Below are positions 24,747-33,977 of a DNA stretch of 64,000 nt, piece by piece. Location of the stretch: NCBI RefSeq assembly GCF_000760735.1, contig NZ_JMEX01000007.1:1-64000 (forward strand). The letters run 5' to 3'. This DNA is from Rhodococcoides fascians A44A (GTDB lineage: Bacteria; Actinomycetota; Actinomycetes; Mycobacteriales; Mycobacteriaceae). The position numbers and the translations under genes are program-made. Within the stretch, counting starts at the first letter, position 1; each line of letters begins with the position of its first letter. The notes below the pieces were generated by a model. The model saw only the letters and a list, made by a program, of their open reading frames with translations. It did no database searches and was not told the origin of the DNA.

Positions 24747-25786
24747 CAGCCACTGTGTCAGCACCCATGAATGCACCCGACGACGTCCGGCTGAAGGACA
24801 CCTGGCTGCGACGCCAAGTGATCACTCTCGCCGTCGGATTCGTCGTCGTCGCCGCACTTCCGCTCGTCCTCGGCGAGCAAGCGCAGACCGTTGCCGTGCG
24901 CACGCTCATCTTCGGCATCATGGCCGTCGCATGGAACATCATGAGCGGCTTCGGTGGCATGTTCAGCTTCGGCCACGCAGCATTCTTCGGCATCGGCGCA
25001 TACACCGGTGCCTACCTACTGGTGGATCACGGCATTTCACCATGGATCTCGATGGTTGTGGCTGCTGTGCTCTCGGCATCCGTCGGCACTCTGCTTGCCT
25101 ATCTGTGCCTGCGGTACCGACTCGCCGGGTCCTACTTCGCATTGGCCACGTTCGCCTTCGCGCAGATGTTCTTGCTGCTCGTGCAGAACCTCGACGTCTT
25201 CAACAAGACCGAGGGCTTCAATGTACCGATTCTGCCGCGAGATTCGTGGTGGATGTTGCAGTTCGAGAAGGGCAGCGCCAACTACATCTGGATCCCGTTG
25301 GTCATCCTCGCGCTCGCCGTGCTCGGCACGATCTTCTACGTGCGTTCGCGTGCCGGGCAGTTCGTGCAGGCCGTCCGTGACGACGCCACTGCCGCTGCGT
25401 CGTTGGGCATCGACACCATGAAGTACCGACTGATCGCCGTCGCAGCCAGTTGCGCACTCACCGCCGTAGCCGGTGTCTATTACGTGCAGTACTACTTCTT
25501 CGTCGGGCCGGAGCAGGCGTTCGGCTCTGCGGTCTCGGTCGAGGCCATCGTCCCGGCCGTCATCGGCGGAATCGGCACCATCTGGGGGCCGGTCATCGGC
25601 GCGGCCGTGATCGGTCCACTGTCCGAGGTCATCAACGAGCTCCTGCGCAACCCACCGGAGTTCCTAGGATTCCTCGACGGTGCCATCGGTCTGGACGTGG
25701 CCGTCTACTCGGTGATCCTGATTCTGATCGTCATCTTCCTGCCCAAGGGCATCTTCGGCACTGTCCGAGAGAGGTGGTTTCGATGA
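24743..25786 (+). CDS. LIV-type ABC permease (LivM-like)
   Basis: A 347-residue second permease. Typical LivM features are MSGFGGMFSFGHAAFFGIGAYTGAYL, LRYRLAGSYFALATFAFAQMF, and the coupling loop AVRDDATAAASLGIDTMKYRLIAVAASCALTAVAGVYYVQY. It partners with the LivH-like subunit. It starts inside the ATGA overlap with livH and ends in an ATGA overlap with the LivG-like ATPase gene, so stoichiometric co-translation is expected. Confidence 0.92.
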   Translation: MTATVSAPMNAPDDVRLKDTWLRRQVITLAVGFVVVAALPLVLGEQAQTVAVRTLIFGIMAVAWNIMSGFGGMFSFGHAAFFGIGAYTGAYLLVDHGISPWISMVVAAVLSASVGTLLAYLCLRYRLAGSYFALATFAFAQMFLLLVQNLDVFNKTEGFNVPILPRDSWWMLQFEKGSANYIWIPLVILALAVLGTIFYVRSRAGQFVQAVRDDATAAASLGIDTMKYRLIAVAASCALTAVAGVYYVQYYFFVGPEQAFGSAVSVEAIVPAVIGGIGTIWGPVIGAAVIGPLSEVINELLRNPPEFLGFLDGAIGLDVAVYSVILILIVIFLPKGIFGTVRERWFR

Positions 25787-26505
25787 GCCTGCTGTCCATC
25801 GAGGGCTTGAGTAAGTCGTTCTCGGGAATCCACGCCGTCCGCGACGTCACTCTCGACGTCCCGGAGCACGAATTCCTGGGCATCATCGGACCGAACGGAG
25901 CCGGAAAGACCACCCTGTTCTCGCTGCTCTCCGGCGAACAGCCGCCCACCGAAGGTCGCGTGATCTTCGACGGTACCGACATCACGGGGTGGCCCGCCAA
26001 CAAGATCGCGCGCAGCGGACTCGTACGCACGTTCCAGTTGATGCGACCGTTCGAGTCCATGTCGGTGCTGGAAAACGTCACGGTCGCAGCATTGTCCAAG
26101 CGTCGCTCACGCAAGGATGCCCGCAAGCACGCTCTCGAGGTACTCGATCGAGTGCAGCTCTCGGACCACGTCGGTGGCAAGGTGTCGGCGATGTCGACGG
26201 CCGGCCTCAAGCGCCTCGAACTGGCCCGGGCGCTGGCGATGGAACCCCGCGTAGTGCTGCTCGACGAGGTTCTCGCCGGTCTGGTGCCGGCGGAGCGGGC
26301 GCCGATGATCGAGCTGCTTCGAACCCTGCACAGCGAGGGGCAGACCGTCCTCTTCGTGGAGCACATCATGGCCGCCGTCATGGCCCTGTCGGAGCGGCTC
26401 GTGGTGATGCACGAGGGAGCAGTGCTGACGTCAGGAGATCCACGGACCGTCGTCGAGGACAGTCGCGTCGTCGAGGCATATCTCGGTGAGGAGAAAACCG
26501 CATGA
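25783..26505 (+). CDS. LIV-type ABC ATP-binding protein (LivG-like)
   Basis: A 240-residue ATPase: Walker A GPNGAGKTT, Q-loop TFQLMRPFESMSVLENV, Walker B VVLLDEVLAGL. The signature segment reads MSTAGLKRLELARALA instead of LSGGQ, a variation common in LivG-type subunits, where the family's conserved Gly is kept. ATG 25783 lies in the overlap with the LivM-like gene. The long frame upstream of it is a shadow of livM. Confidence 0.92.
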   Translation: MSLLSIEGLSKSFSGIHAVRDVTLDVPEHEFLGIIGPNGAGKTTLFSLLSGEQPPTEGRVIFDGTDITGWPANKIARSGLVRTFQLMRPFESMSVLENVTVAALSKRRSRKDARKHALEVLDRVQLSDHVGGKVSAMSTAGLKRLELARALAMEPRVVLLDEVLAGLVPAERAPMIELLRTLHSEGQTVLFVEHIMAAVMALSERLVVMHEGAVLTSGDPRTVVEDSRVVEAYLGEEKTA

Positions 26506-27206
26506 TGCTCGAGATCGACAACCTGCACGCCGGCTACCGACGACTGGAGATCCTGCACGGACTCGACCTGTCCATCGCGCAGAACGAGATAGTGTCGCTC
26601 ATCGGGGCGAACGGTGCGGGAAAGACGACGACGCTGCGCGCACTGTCGGGACTGGTCGCGCCGACTGCGGGTCGAATCATGCTCGACAGCACACCCATTC
26701 ATGGAATGCGCGCCGATCGTATCGTGCAGGCGGGCCTGGTTCACGTCGCGCAGGACCGCGCGCTGTTCGGGAGCCTGCCGGTCGTCGAGAACCTCGAGAT
26801 GGGTGCTTACACGCAGAAACGCGCATCGGTGAAGGCGTCGATGGACCAGGTGTTCGACCTGTTTCCCATCCTCGCCGAGCGTCGCGGCCAACGTGCCGAC
26901 ACCATGTCCGGCGGTCAGCAACAGATGTTGGCGATCGGCCGGGCGCTGATGGCGAAACCGCGAGTGCTCACGCTCGACGAACCGTCGGTCGGTCTCGCCC
27001 CCAAACTGGCAGCACAAGTTCTCGAGGCGATCGTACGGATCCGAGACACCGGAGTGACCGTGCTGATCGTCGAGCAGAATGCGGCCCAGGCTCTGGACAT
27101 CTCGGATCGCGCGTACGTGATCGAGAGCGGCTCGATCGTGCTGACCGGTACGGGTTCCGAGCTCGCACACGACGATCGCGTCAAGGCTGCCTACCTCGGT
27201 ATTTAG
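26502..27206 (+). CDS. LIV-type ABC ATP-binding protein (LivF-like)
   Basis: A 234-residue ATPase with Walker A GANGAGKTTT, signature TMSGGQQQMLAIGRALM and Walker B RVLTLDEPSVGLAPKLA. It is the second ATPase of the LIV-type importer. It overlaps the LivG-like gene as ATGA. TAGGAG at its end supplies the ribosome site for the following racemase-like gene 13 bases on, so the importer and enzyme genes are one transcript. Confidence 0.92.
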   Translation: MMLEIDNLHAGYRRLEILHGLDLSIAQNEIVSLIGANGAGKTTTLRALSGLVAPTAGRIMLDSTPIHGMRADRIVQAGLVHVAQDRALFGSLPVVENLEMGAYTQKRASVKASMDQVFDLFPILAERRGQRADTMSGGQQQMLAIGRALMAKPRVLTLDEPSVGLAPKLAAQVLEAIVRIRDTGVTVLIVEQNAAQALDISDRAYVIESGSIVLTGTGSELAHDDRVKAAYLGI

Positions 27207-27219
27207 GAGTTCTACCTCT

Positions 27220-27852
27220 ATGCGCCTCTTGGCTTTCACACCCATCGACGTCGACGACGCCGAACTGCGTCGCAGGCAGGAACGCTACAACGAACTGGTG
27301 CCGTCGACCGTCACCGTCGAACTACGGAACATCGGTTCGACTGCGCCGAGTGCGCTCGACACCGAGGCCGAGATCAGGTCATCGGAAGCAGTTCTGGCCG
27401 ATGCTTTCCGAGCTGTCGACCCGGACGGCTACGACGGCTTCCTGCCCGATTGCGTGTTGGATCCGTGTGCGGACGAAGCAGACACCTTCTCGCTGCCGCT
27501 GTACGGTCTGTCCCGATTGACGGCCTCGTTCTTCTCGTCGCAGGGCCTCCACCTCGGCGCGCTGGCACGCAACGACGCCATCGCTGCAGAACTGGATCGC
27601 CGACTGGCGTCGTACGACATCCTGGCCGATTCCACGAAGGTTCTCGGACTCGATGTTCACGACATCGCCGACGCCGAGGCGTGGGGCCGGGCTGTGACCG
27701 ACCAGGCTGCCTCGATGACGTGCGATGTAGCGATCAACGCCTGCTCGGCGGTGGAACTCGTCGATCCACCCCGTAGGCCGCGGGTCGTCGACCCGACGGC
27801 AACCGCGCTCGCACTGTTGGGGTTACAGGCCACGATGGAGGCTTCGAGATGA
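27220..27852 (+). CDS. Asp/Glu racemase/maleate isomerase superfamily-like protein
   Basis: A 210-residue protein resembling the Asp/Glu/hydantoin racemase and maleate cis-trans isomerase superfamily. Cysteines occur at the two expected turns: LPDCVLDPC in the first half and INACSAVEL in the second, followed by the typical DPTATALALLGL helix. Unlike the racemase-family protein at 2074-2796, it keeps both candidate catalytic cysteines. The likely role is epimerisation or cis-trans isomerisation of a substituted dicarboxylate or its amide. It is translationally coupled to the downstream flavoprotein (ATGA). The family call is moderately certain, the reaction is not. Confidence 0.65.
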   Translation: MRLLAFTPIDVDDAELRRRQERYNELVPSTVTVELRNIGSTAPSALDTEAEIRSSEAVLADAFRAVDPDGYDGFLPDCVLDPCADEADTFSLPLYGLSRLTASFFSSQGLHLGALARNDAIAAELDRRLASYDILADSTKVLGLDVHDIADAEAWGRAVTDQAASMTCDVAINACSAVELVDPPRRPRVVDPTATALALLGLQATMEASR

Positions 27853-29192
27853 GCGAGGACGGTCCCGACCTCGTCGTGGCAGGCGCAGGCGGTGGCCTCG
27901 TTGCGGCCCTTCGTGCGGCCGAGCGAGGCCTCGATGTGCTCGTGGTCGAGGCGAGCGAACACTTCAGACGCGGAAACAACACCGCGATGTCGACGGCCAT
28001 GATTCCCGGCGCGGGTTCTCGCTGGCAGCGGGAGTCGGGGATCGCCGACTCGCCGCAGCAGTTCGTCGACGACGTGATGCGTAAGACCGGGGGCAGTGCG
28101 GATGAACGGCTCGCTCGCGCGTTGGCGAACGTCAGTGCCCCGTTGGTGGAATGGATGGCCGATCATCTGCGGATGCCGCTCGATCTGGTCACCGACTTCG
28201 CCTATCCCGGTCATTCGCAACTGCGTTGTCATACGGTCGACGGCAGGCACGGTAGTGCTCTGCTCGATCACTTGGTGCGCGCCGTCGGCGACGAGCCTCG
28301 TATCGACCTGATGATGCCTGCCCGGCTCACCGATGTCACCGTAGACGAAAACGGCGTGGTCGACGGTGCCGTCGTGACGTTGCCCGACGGGGCTACCGAG
28401 TCGATACCGACAAGGGCAGTCTTGCTGGCTACCAACGGATACGGCGCCAACACGAAGCTGGTCTCGGATCACGTGCCGGAAATCGCATCCGCGCGGTATC
28501 ACGGCAGTGAGCATTCGATGGGCGATGCATTGACGATCGGTGCACGTCTGGGCGCCGACTCGAAGTATCTCGATTCCTACCAGGGGCATGCGGCACTGTC
28601 GAAGAAGGCGACCACGCTCGTCGGGTGGGCAACGGTGATGCACGGTGGCGTCGTGCTGAACCTCGACGGCAGGCGTTTCGGTGACGAGACCACCGGCTAC
28701 TCCGAATACGCGGCAGCGCTTGCTTCGCAGCCGGACTCGGAAGGATGGATTGTCATCGACCGTGACATCCACGAGAAGTGCATGGCTTTCACCGATTTTC
28801 GTCAGACGGTCGACTCCGGTGCTGCGGTGTGGGCGGACAGCATCACCGAACTCGCGGAGGCGACGGGTTTGCCTGCGGACGCGGTCGAGGAAGAGCTTGC
28901 CGCGTTGCGTGGCGCGGCCGAGGATCGCTTCGGCCGAACGTCGTTCGAGCACGAGTTGACTGCCCCGTACGCCGCGATCAAGATTGTTCCCGCGCTGTTT
29001 CACACCCAGGGCGGGCTCGTCGTCGACGGTGATGCCCGCGTCCTGAGGCCCTCCGGCAAGCCGATCGAGGGTCTGTTCGCCTCCGGCGGTGCTGCCATCG
29101 GTATTTCAGGGCACGGCGCCGCTGGATATCTTGCGGGTAATGGATTGTTGCCCGCTCTCGGACTCGCCTACCTTGCTGCCGATTACATCTGA
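27849..29192 (+). CDS. FAD-dependent oxidoreductase, fumarate-reductase-flavoprotein type
   Basis: A 447-residue flavoprotein. The N-terminal dinucleotide fold is DLVVAGAGGGLVAALRAAERGLDVLVVEAS; FAD-contact GNNTAMST follows, and the C-terminal FAD motif is PIEGLFASGGAAIGISGHGAAGYLAGNGLLPALGLAYLA. The fold is that of soluble fumarate reductase, aspartate oxidase and 3-ketosteroid dehydrogenase. In this operon it could dehydrogenate a succinate-like acid or reduce an enoate; direction is unknown. No iron-sulfur subunit or heme motif is present nearby, so its electron partner is elsewhere. Confidence 0.85.
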   Translation: MSEDGPDLVVAGAGGGLVAALRAAERGLDVLVVEASEHFRRGNNTAMSTAMIPGAGSRWQRESGIADSPQQFVDDVMRKTGGSADERLARALANVSAPLVEWMADHLRMPLDLVTDFAYPGHSQLRCHTVDGRHGSALLDHLVRAVGDEPRIDLMMPARLTDVTVDENGVVDGAVVTLPDGATESIPTRAVLLATNGYGANTKLVSDHVPEIASARYHGSEHSMGDALTIGARLGADSKYLDSYQGHAALSKKATTLVGWATVMHGGVVLNLDGRRFGDETTGYSEYAAALASQPDSEGWIVIDRDIHEKCMAFTDFRQTVDSGAAVWADSITELAEATGLPADAVEEELAALRGAAEDRFGRTSFEHELTAPYAAIKIVPALFHTQGGLVVDGDARVLRPSGKPIEGLFASGGAAIGISGHGAAGYLAGNGLLPALGLAYLAADYI

Positions 29193-29216
29193 TTTCCCGT
29201 TTCGAAAGGATCCATC

Positions 29217-30680
29217 ATGTCCACGTTGATCACCAATGCACGCGTCGTTCGTCCCGGCTCGGATGCACCCGAGGACGGAGAGTTCGTCGACCTTCTGATC
29301 GAAGACGGTAAGTTCACCCGCATCGAGGCCGGTATCCCCGCCGACGTTGCCGACTCCGTGATCGATGCGGCGGGAAAGGTGGCGTTCCCCGGAGTGGTGG
29401 ACGCGCACCAGCACTGGGGCATCTACAACCCGCTCGGTGACGACGCCGAGACCGAGTCACGGGCCTGTGTGCAGGGCGGCGTCACGACGTCACTGTCGTA
29501 CATGCGCACCGGCCAGTACTACATGAACACGGGCGGTTCCTATGCCGACGTGTTCCCGAAGGTGCTCGACGCGACCGAAGGACGCCCGTACGTCGATTAC
29601 GCGTACCACCTCGCGCCGATGTCCAAGGAGCACATCCAGGAGATCCCGTCGCTCATCGCCGATCACGGTGTGACGTCGTTCAAGATCTTCATGTTCTACG
29701 GCAGTCACGGACTGCACGGCCGTTCCACGGACCAGAGCGAATTTCTGATGACGCCCGAGGGTGAGCGCTACGACCTGGCGCACTTCGAGTTCGTCATGCG
29801 CGGCATTCAAGCTGCTCGGGAACAGTTGGGCGACAAAGCCGAACACATTTCGCTGTCACTGCACTGTGAGACCGCAGAGATCATGAGCGCATACACCAAG
29901 ATCGTCGAGGAGGAAGGGACGCTGCAGGGGCTCGCCGCGTACAGCGCGTCGCGGCCGCCGCACTCGGAGGGGCTCGCCGTCACCATCGCGTCGTTCCTGG
30001 CGGACGAGACTCAGTTGCCCAACATCAACCTGCTGCATCTGTCGTCGCGCAAGGCGCTGACGGCAGCGATGCGAATGGCGAAGGCGTTCCCGCACGTGAA
30101 CTTTCGTCGCGAGGTCACCATCGGGCACCTGCTGGCCGACATCGACACCGCGTACGGACTCGGAGGAAAAGTGAATCCGCCGCTGCGGCCGCGTGACGAC
30201 GTCGAGGCACTGTGGGAGCATCTGGTCGCCGGGGACATCGACTGGGTCGTCAGCGATCACGCGTGCTGCAAGGACGAGAAGAAATTCGCGGAGGATCGTG
30301 GCGACATCTTTGCCGCCAAGTCCGGATTCGGTGGCGCGGAGTACCTGTTGCCGGGCTTGGTCAGCGAGGGCCGCAAGCGTGGGTTGAGCTGGCGTCGGAT
30401 CGCCCAGCTGACCTCGCTCAATCCCGCCTCGCGGTACGGGCTGCCGGGTAAGGGCGACATCGCCGTCGGTATGGACGCCGACCTTGCGCTGGTCGATCCC
30501 GACCACACGTGGACGGTGCAGCCGGAGGATTCCGAATCGGCGCAGGAGTACACGCCGTTCCAGGGCTTCGAGTTGGGTGCGAAGGTGACCGATACGTTCG
30601 TGCGCGGTCAGCGCGTGCTGTCCGACGGCACGGTGTCGGGTGCGCCGGCCGGTCGCTACCTGCACCGCCCGTACAAGTGA
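29217..30680 (+). CDS. Dihydropyrimidinase/allantoinase-like cyclic amidohydrolase
   Basis: A 487-residue TIM-barrel amidohydrolase with the full dinuclear metal set: H64 and H66 (DAHQHWG), the carboxylated lysine K156 (TSFKIFMFYG), H216 (SLHCETAE), H274 (NLLHLSSRKA) and D347 (VVSDHAC). This is the D-hydantoinase/dihydroorotase/allantoinase group, opening cyclic amides or imides. AAAGGA lies 8 bases before the ATG. It precedes the CoA-transferase gene with a GTGA overlap. The substrate residues differ enough that I would not name hydantoin or allantoin; a cyclic imide is an inference from the whole operon. Confidence 0.88.
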   Translation: MSTLITNARVVRPGSDAPEDGEFVDLLIEDGKFTRIEAGIPADVADSVIDAAGKVAFPGVVDAHQHWGIYNPLGDDAETESRACVQGGVTTSLSYMRTGQYYMNTGGSYADVFPKVLDATEGRPYVDYAYHLAPMSKEHIQEIPSLIADHGVTSFKIFMFYGSHGLHGRSTDQSEFLMTPEGERYDLAHFEFVMRGIQAAREQLGDKAEHISLSLHCETAEIMSAYTKIVEEEGTLQGLAAYSASRPPHSEGLAVTIASFLADETQLPNINLLHLSSRKALTAAMRMAKAFPHVNFRREVTIGHLLADIDTAYGLGGKVNPPLRPRDDVEALWEHLVAGDIDWVVSDHACCKDEKKFAEDRGDIFAAKSGFGGAEYLLPGLVSEGRKRGLSWRRIAQLTSLNPASRYGLPGKGDIAVGMDADLALVDPDHTWTVQPEDSESAQEYTPFQGFELGAKVTDTFVRGQRVLSDGTVSGAPAGRYLHRPYK

Positions 30681-31867
30681 CCGGCCCACTCGAGGGCATC
30701 AAGGTCCTCGATATCTCGACGATCCTTGCCGGTCCGCTCGTCGCGCAGATTCTGGGAGATTTCGGTGCCGAAGTCATCAAGATCGAGCACCCGGCCAAGC
30801 CCGACGGTATGCGCGGGCACGGGTTGGACAAGGACGGCCACCCGCTGTGGTGGACGATGGTCAGTCGCAACAAGCGGACGATGACGCTGAATCTCGGCAA
30901 CGAGCAGGGCGCGGATCTTTTCCGAAAGCTCGCCGCGGAGGCCGACGTCGTGGTCGAGAATTTTCGTCCGGGCACCCTCGAGCGGTGGGGGCTCGGGTAC
31001 GACGTTCTGTCCGAAGCCAACCCGGGTCTGATTCTCCTGCGCGTGACGGGTTTCGGTCAGACCGGGCCGTATGCAACACGACCGGCGTTCGGCACGTTGG
31101 TGGAGTCGATGAGTGGGTTCGCGCATCTGACCGGTGCGGCCGACGGCCCGCCGACGTTGCCTGCCTTCGGTTTGGCCGATTCGCTCGCGGGAATTGCCGG
31201 ATCCTCGGCGGTGTCGATGGCTCTGCTGCACCGAACGAACAACGGCGGCAAGGGGCAGGTCATCGACCTGGACCTGCTGAGCCCGATCATGGCCGCAGTC
31301 GGTCCCGGCATCATCTACGCAGATCAGCTGGGCATCGACCAGGAACGCACCGGGAATCGGTCGAGCAACAATGCACCCCGGAACCTGTACAAGACATCGG
31401 ACGGGCACTGGCTGGCGATCTCCACGAGTGCGAACTCCATTGCCGAACGCGTCCTGACACTGGTCGGGCACCCCGAGGTCATCGACGAGCCGTGGTTCGC
31501 CACAGGCCGACAACGTGCCGCGCACGCCGACCTGCTCGACGGTTACGTCGGCGGATGGATCGGGGAACGTACTCGCGAGGACGTCGTTGCAGAGTTCGAA
31601 AAGGCCGGTGCCGCAGTGGCTCCCGTCTACAAGCCGAGCGAACTGCTCGACGATCCACAGGTACTGGCCATCGACATGGTGACGACCGTGGAGGACGACG
31701 ACCTCGGCCCCGTACGGATGCAGAACGTCATGTGGCGGATGGGGGACAGTCCCGGCAGTATTCGGCACACCGGCCGGGCCCACGGTGCGGATACCGACAG
31801 CGTGCTCGAAGAGTTGGGCTGTTCGGCGGCGAACATCGCAGAGCTACGGACTGCAGGAGTCGTGTAG
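30677..31867 (+). CDS. CaiB/BaiF family (class III) CoA-transferase
   Basis: A 396-residue family III CoA-transferase. The N-terminus GPLEGIKVLDISTILAGPLVAQILGDFGAEVIKIEHP is diagnostic, with FGQTGPYATRPAF and the region carrying the catalytic Asp, PAFGLADSLAGI. Members move CoA between carboxylic acids, for example succinyl-CoA to citramalate, itaconate or oxalate. The true start is GTG 30677, overlapping the amidohydrolase stop; the longer frame from 30509 is a shadow. It is the last gene of the ABC/catabolic operon. With the CitE-like lyase it would activate an acid for carbon-carbon cleavage (inference). Confidence 0.9.
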   Translation: MTGPLEGIKVLDISTILAGPLVAQILGDFGAEVIKIEHPAKPDGMRGHGLDKDGHPLWWTMVSRNKRTMTLNLGNEQGADLFRKLAAEADVVVENFRPGTLERWGLGYDVLSEANPGLILLRVTGFGQTGPYATRPAFGTLVESMSGFAHLTGAADGPPTLPAFGLADSLAGIAGSSAVSMALLHRTNNGGKGQVIDLDLLSPIMAAVGPGIIYADQLGIDQERTGNRSSNNAPRNLYKTSDGHWLAISTSANSIAERVLTLVGHPEVIDEPWFATGRQRAAHADLLDGYVGGWIGERTREDVVAEFEKAGAAVAPVYKPSELLDDPQVLAIDMVTTVEDDDLGPVRMQNVMWRMGDSPGSIRHTGRAHGADTDSVLEELGCSAANIAELRTAGVV

Positions 31868-31913
31868 ACCCGGCGCCTACAGGTCACTCCGCAGGAGAAC
31901 TAGGGTTGCGGTC

Positions 31914-33977
31914 ATGCTTACCGCTGTCGAGGAGTCTGTTCGCGAGCGAATTGCGGCTTTGGACGTGGATGCGCTGGCGTTACTGCTGCGGCGCCGACAT
32001 GTGGCGCGGACGGATGCTCCCGAGGATCTCGACGAGCTGGCACGTCATCTGGTCGGGGGCGATTCGTTCGCAGATATCTACCTGACGCTGCCGCGGCCGG
32101 CGGTGGAGGTGCTGTCCGCGGTTGCGTTGTGCAAGCAGTTGCGGATGCCGGCGACGGTCGATGCCGTCCGTCGGTTGCTGGGAGATCCGGAGTCGGGCTT
32201 CGAGGCTGTAGTGGAGGACCTGTCCGCGCTGCAGATCGCGTGGGTGTCGGATGGGGTGCTGACAGCGGTACATCCTCTCCCGGTGTACGCGGTTCGGAGT
32301 TACGGCACCGATGTTCGCCGGTCCTTCGATGCGGCTGCGCTTCCGGTGCTGCGTTCGGTCTCGACGAAGCTGGGTCTCCGCGGAGACGGGGCCCGGCCCG
32401 AGGTGGTGGAACAGCTCGTGTCGTTGTTCGACGACCCCGATGCACTGCGGAGTGTGGTGGAGTCTGCGCCGGATGGCGAAAAAGAGTTTCTGTACGACGC
32501 TGCCCGCCGAGACTCGATCCTCTACGCGGATCCGGTGTATCTGACGGCCGCGCGTCCCGGTGCATGGGCAGTGCAGCGGGGATTGGCATGGCAGGTCGCG
32601 AACGGGCCGGTGTCGATGCCGGTGCAGCTGACCCGGGCGCTTCTCGGTGCCGATTTCGTTCTACCATTCAGCCCGACTCCGCCCGAGTTCGACTCTGAAC
32701 CGGTCGATGCAGGGCACGTGCAGGCGGAAGCGTCGGCGCGCGTTCTTCGAATGGTGGAGGTGGTGACCGGGGTGATCGAATCCGCATCGACCACGCCGAT
32801 TCAGTTACTCAAATCCGGTGCCGTCGGCGTGCGTACAGTGCGCGCGATAGCCAAGGACCTGCACGCCGAGGTCGACGCCGTCGAAGTAGCTCTGGAATTG
32901 GCGTTGAGCGCTCTTCTGCTTGGCTTCGAAGCTCTGCCGACGCCGAAAGGCCGAAGACGCGTTCCGGCTGGGCACGTTCTGGTCGCGACGGACCGAGCGG
33001 CGCAGTGGTTGGCAAGTGATCCCGGAATCCAGGCAGCATCACTGCTGCAGACATGGTGGAACGCCGACGCCGTGTATCTCGCGACGTACGAAGGCATCGC
33101 CGACGACTCGCGCCCGATCCCGCCGAGATTGCTGCGCCGCGCGGTCGTGTCGGCACACGACCTCGTTCAGGAGGGACACGCCTTCGCCGACGACGGCGCA
33201 GTGGTGACAATGCTCGGGTGGACGTTCCCGTGCTTTCCCGTCGAGGAGGGCCTGGACATACTGCAGATGACGCAGCGTGAGGCGGAACTCGTCGGCGCCC
33301 GGGCGCTGGGCGCCGGCACCGATCTGGGTCGAGCTTTGTTGTCCGAGAACGTGTTCGACGCAGTTGAGCGGGCCGTGTCCACGGCGCACACGCGTGCGAC
33401 CGTCGGCGCAGATCTGACGGCTGTGGTGTTCGGGCCGCCCGGCACCGCGCTGGCCCACTTCTTCGACAGTGTCGCAGTTCGCGAGGCGACCGGAGCCGCC
33501 ACGACGTGGAGGTTCGATCAGGTCAGTGTTCGTGGAGCTTTCGACGACGGCCTCACCGTCACCGAGGTGCTCGACGGTCTCGCCAGATACTCGACCGGTG
33601 ACATTCCGCAGGCGTTGACCTACCTGGTGAACGACGTGGCCCGCACGCACGGCAGCATCGGTGCCTACGCACTCGCCTGCGCAGTCGTCGCGCCCGACGA
33701 AGCGTTGATCTCGGAGATCACCGCGAACAGGCGGTTGTCGAAGCTCGGTCCGGTTGTTCTCGCGCCCACGGTTGTCGGGTTCACCGCGCCGATCGAGACC
33801 TCGCTCGAGGCGCTTCGATCAGCGGGATATGCACCTGTGCGTCGTGATTCGGACGGACAGGTAGTAATCGGGCGCACGCAGGTGGCGCTGAATGCAGAGC
33901 CGGCGCCGTCCTACGCCCTCGGTATGGCGCCGTCCTACGACGAACTGGCCGAGGCGCTCGCGTCGGCCGGTGACTAG
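31914..33977 (+). CDS. Helicase-associated (XPB-type C-terminal) domain protein
   Basis: A 687-residue protein of the helicase_C_3/XPB-Ssl2-like family found across Mycobacteriales, known in M. tuberculosis as a conserved protein next to the XPB helicase gene. The N-terminal part looks like a tandem winged-helix region (LLLRRRHVARTDAPEDLDELARHLVG, AVALCKQLRMPATVDAVRRLLGD); the C-terminal part, from about residue 500, carries TWRFDQVSVRGAFDDGLTVTEVLDGLARYS and the conserved domain. I see no Walker motif, so it is not itself an ATPase. No XPB helicase gene follows here, unlike the mycobacterial arrangement. Presumed role is DNA repair or transcription-linked, unproven. Confidence 0.75.
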   Translation: MLTAVEESVRERIAALDVDALALLLRRRHVARTDAPEDLDELARHLVGGDSFADIYLTLPRPAVEVLSAVALCKQLRMPATVDAVRRLLGDPESGFEAVVEDLSALQIAWVSDGVLTAVHPLPVYAVRSYGTDVRRSFDAAALPVLRSVSTKLGLRGDGARPEVVEQLVSLFDDPDALRSVVESAPDGEKEFLYDAARRDSILYADPVYLTAARPGAWAVQRGLAWQVANGPVSMPVQLTRALLGADFVLPFSPTPPEFDSEPVDAGHVQAEASARVLRMVEVVTGVIESASTTPIQLLKSGAVGVRTVRAIAKDLHAEVDAVEVALELALSALLLGFEALPTPKGRRRVPAGHVLVATDRAAQWLASDPGIQAASLLQTWWNADAVYLATYEGIADDSRPIPPRLLRRAVVSAHDLVQEGHAFADDGAVVTMLGWTFPCFPVEEGLDILQMTQREAELVGARALGAGTDLGRALLSENVFDAVERAVSTAHTRATVGADLTAVVFGPPGTALAHFFDSVAVREATGAATTWRFDQVSVRGAFDDGLTVTEVLDGLARYSTGDIPQALTYLVNDVARTHGSIGAYALACAVVAPDEALISEITANRRLSKLGPVVLAPTVVGFTAPIETSLEALRSAGYAPVRRDSDGQVVIGRTQVALNAEPAPSYALGMAPSYDELAEALASAGD

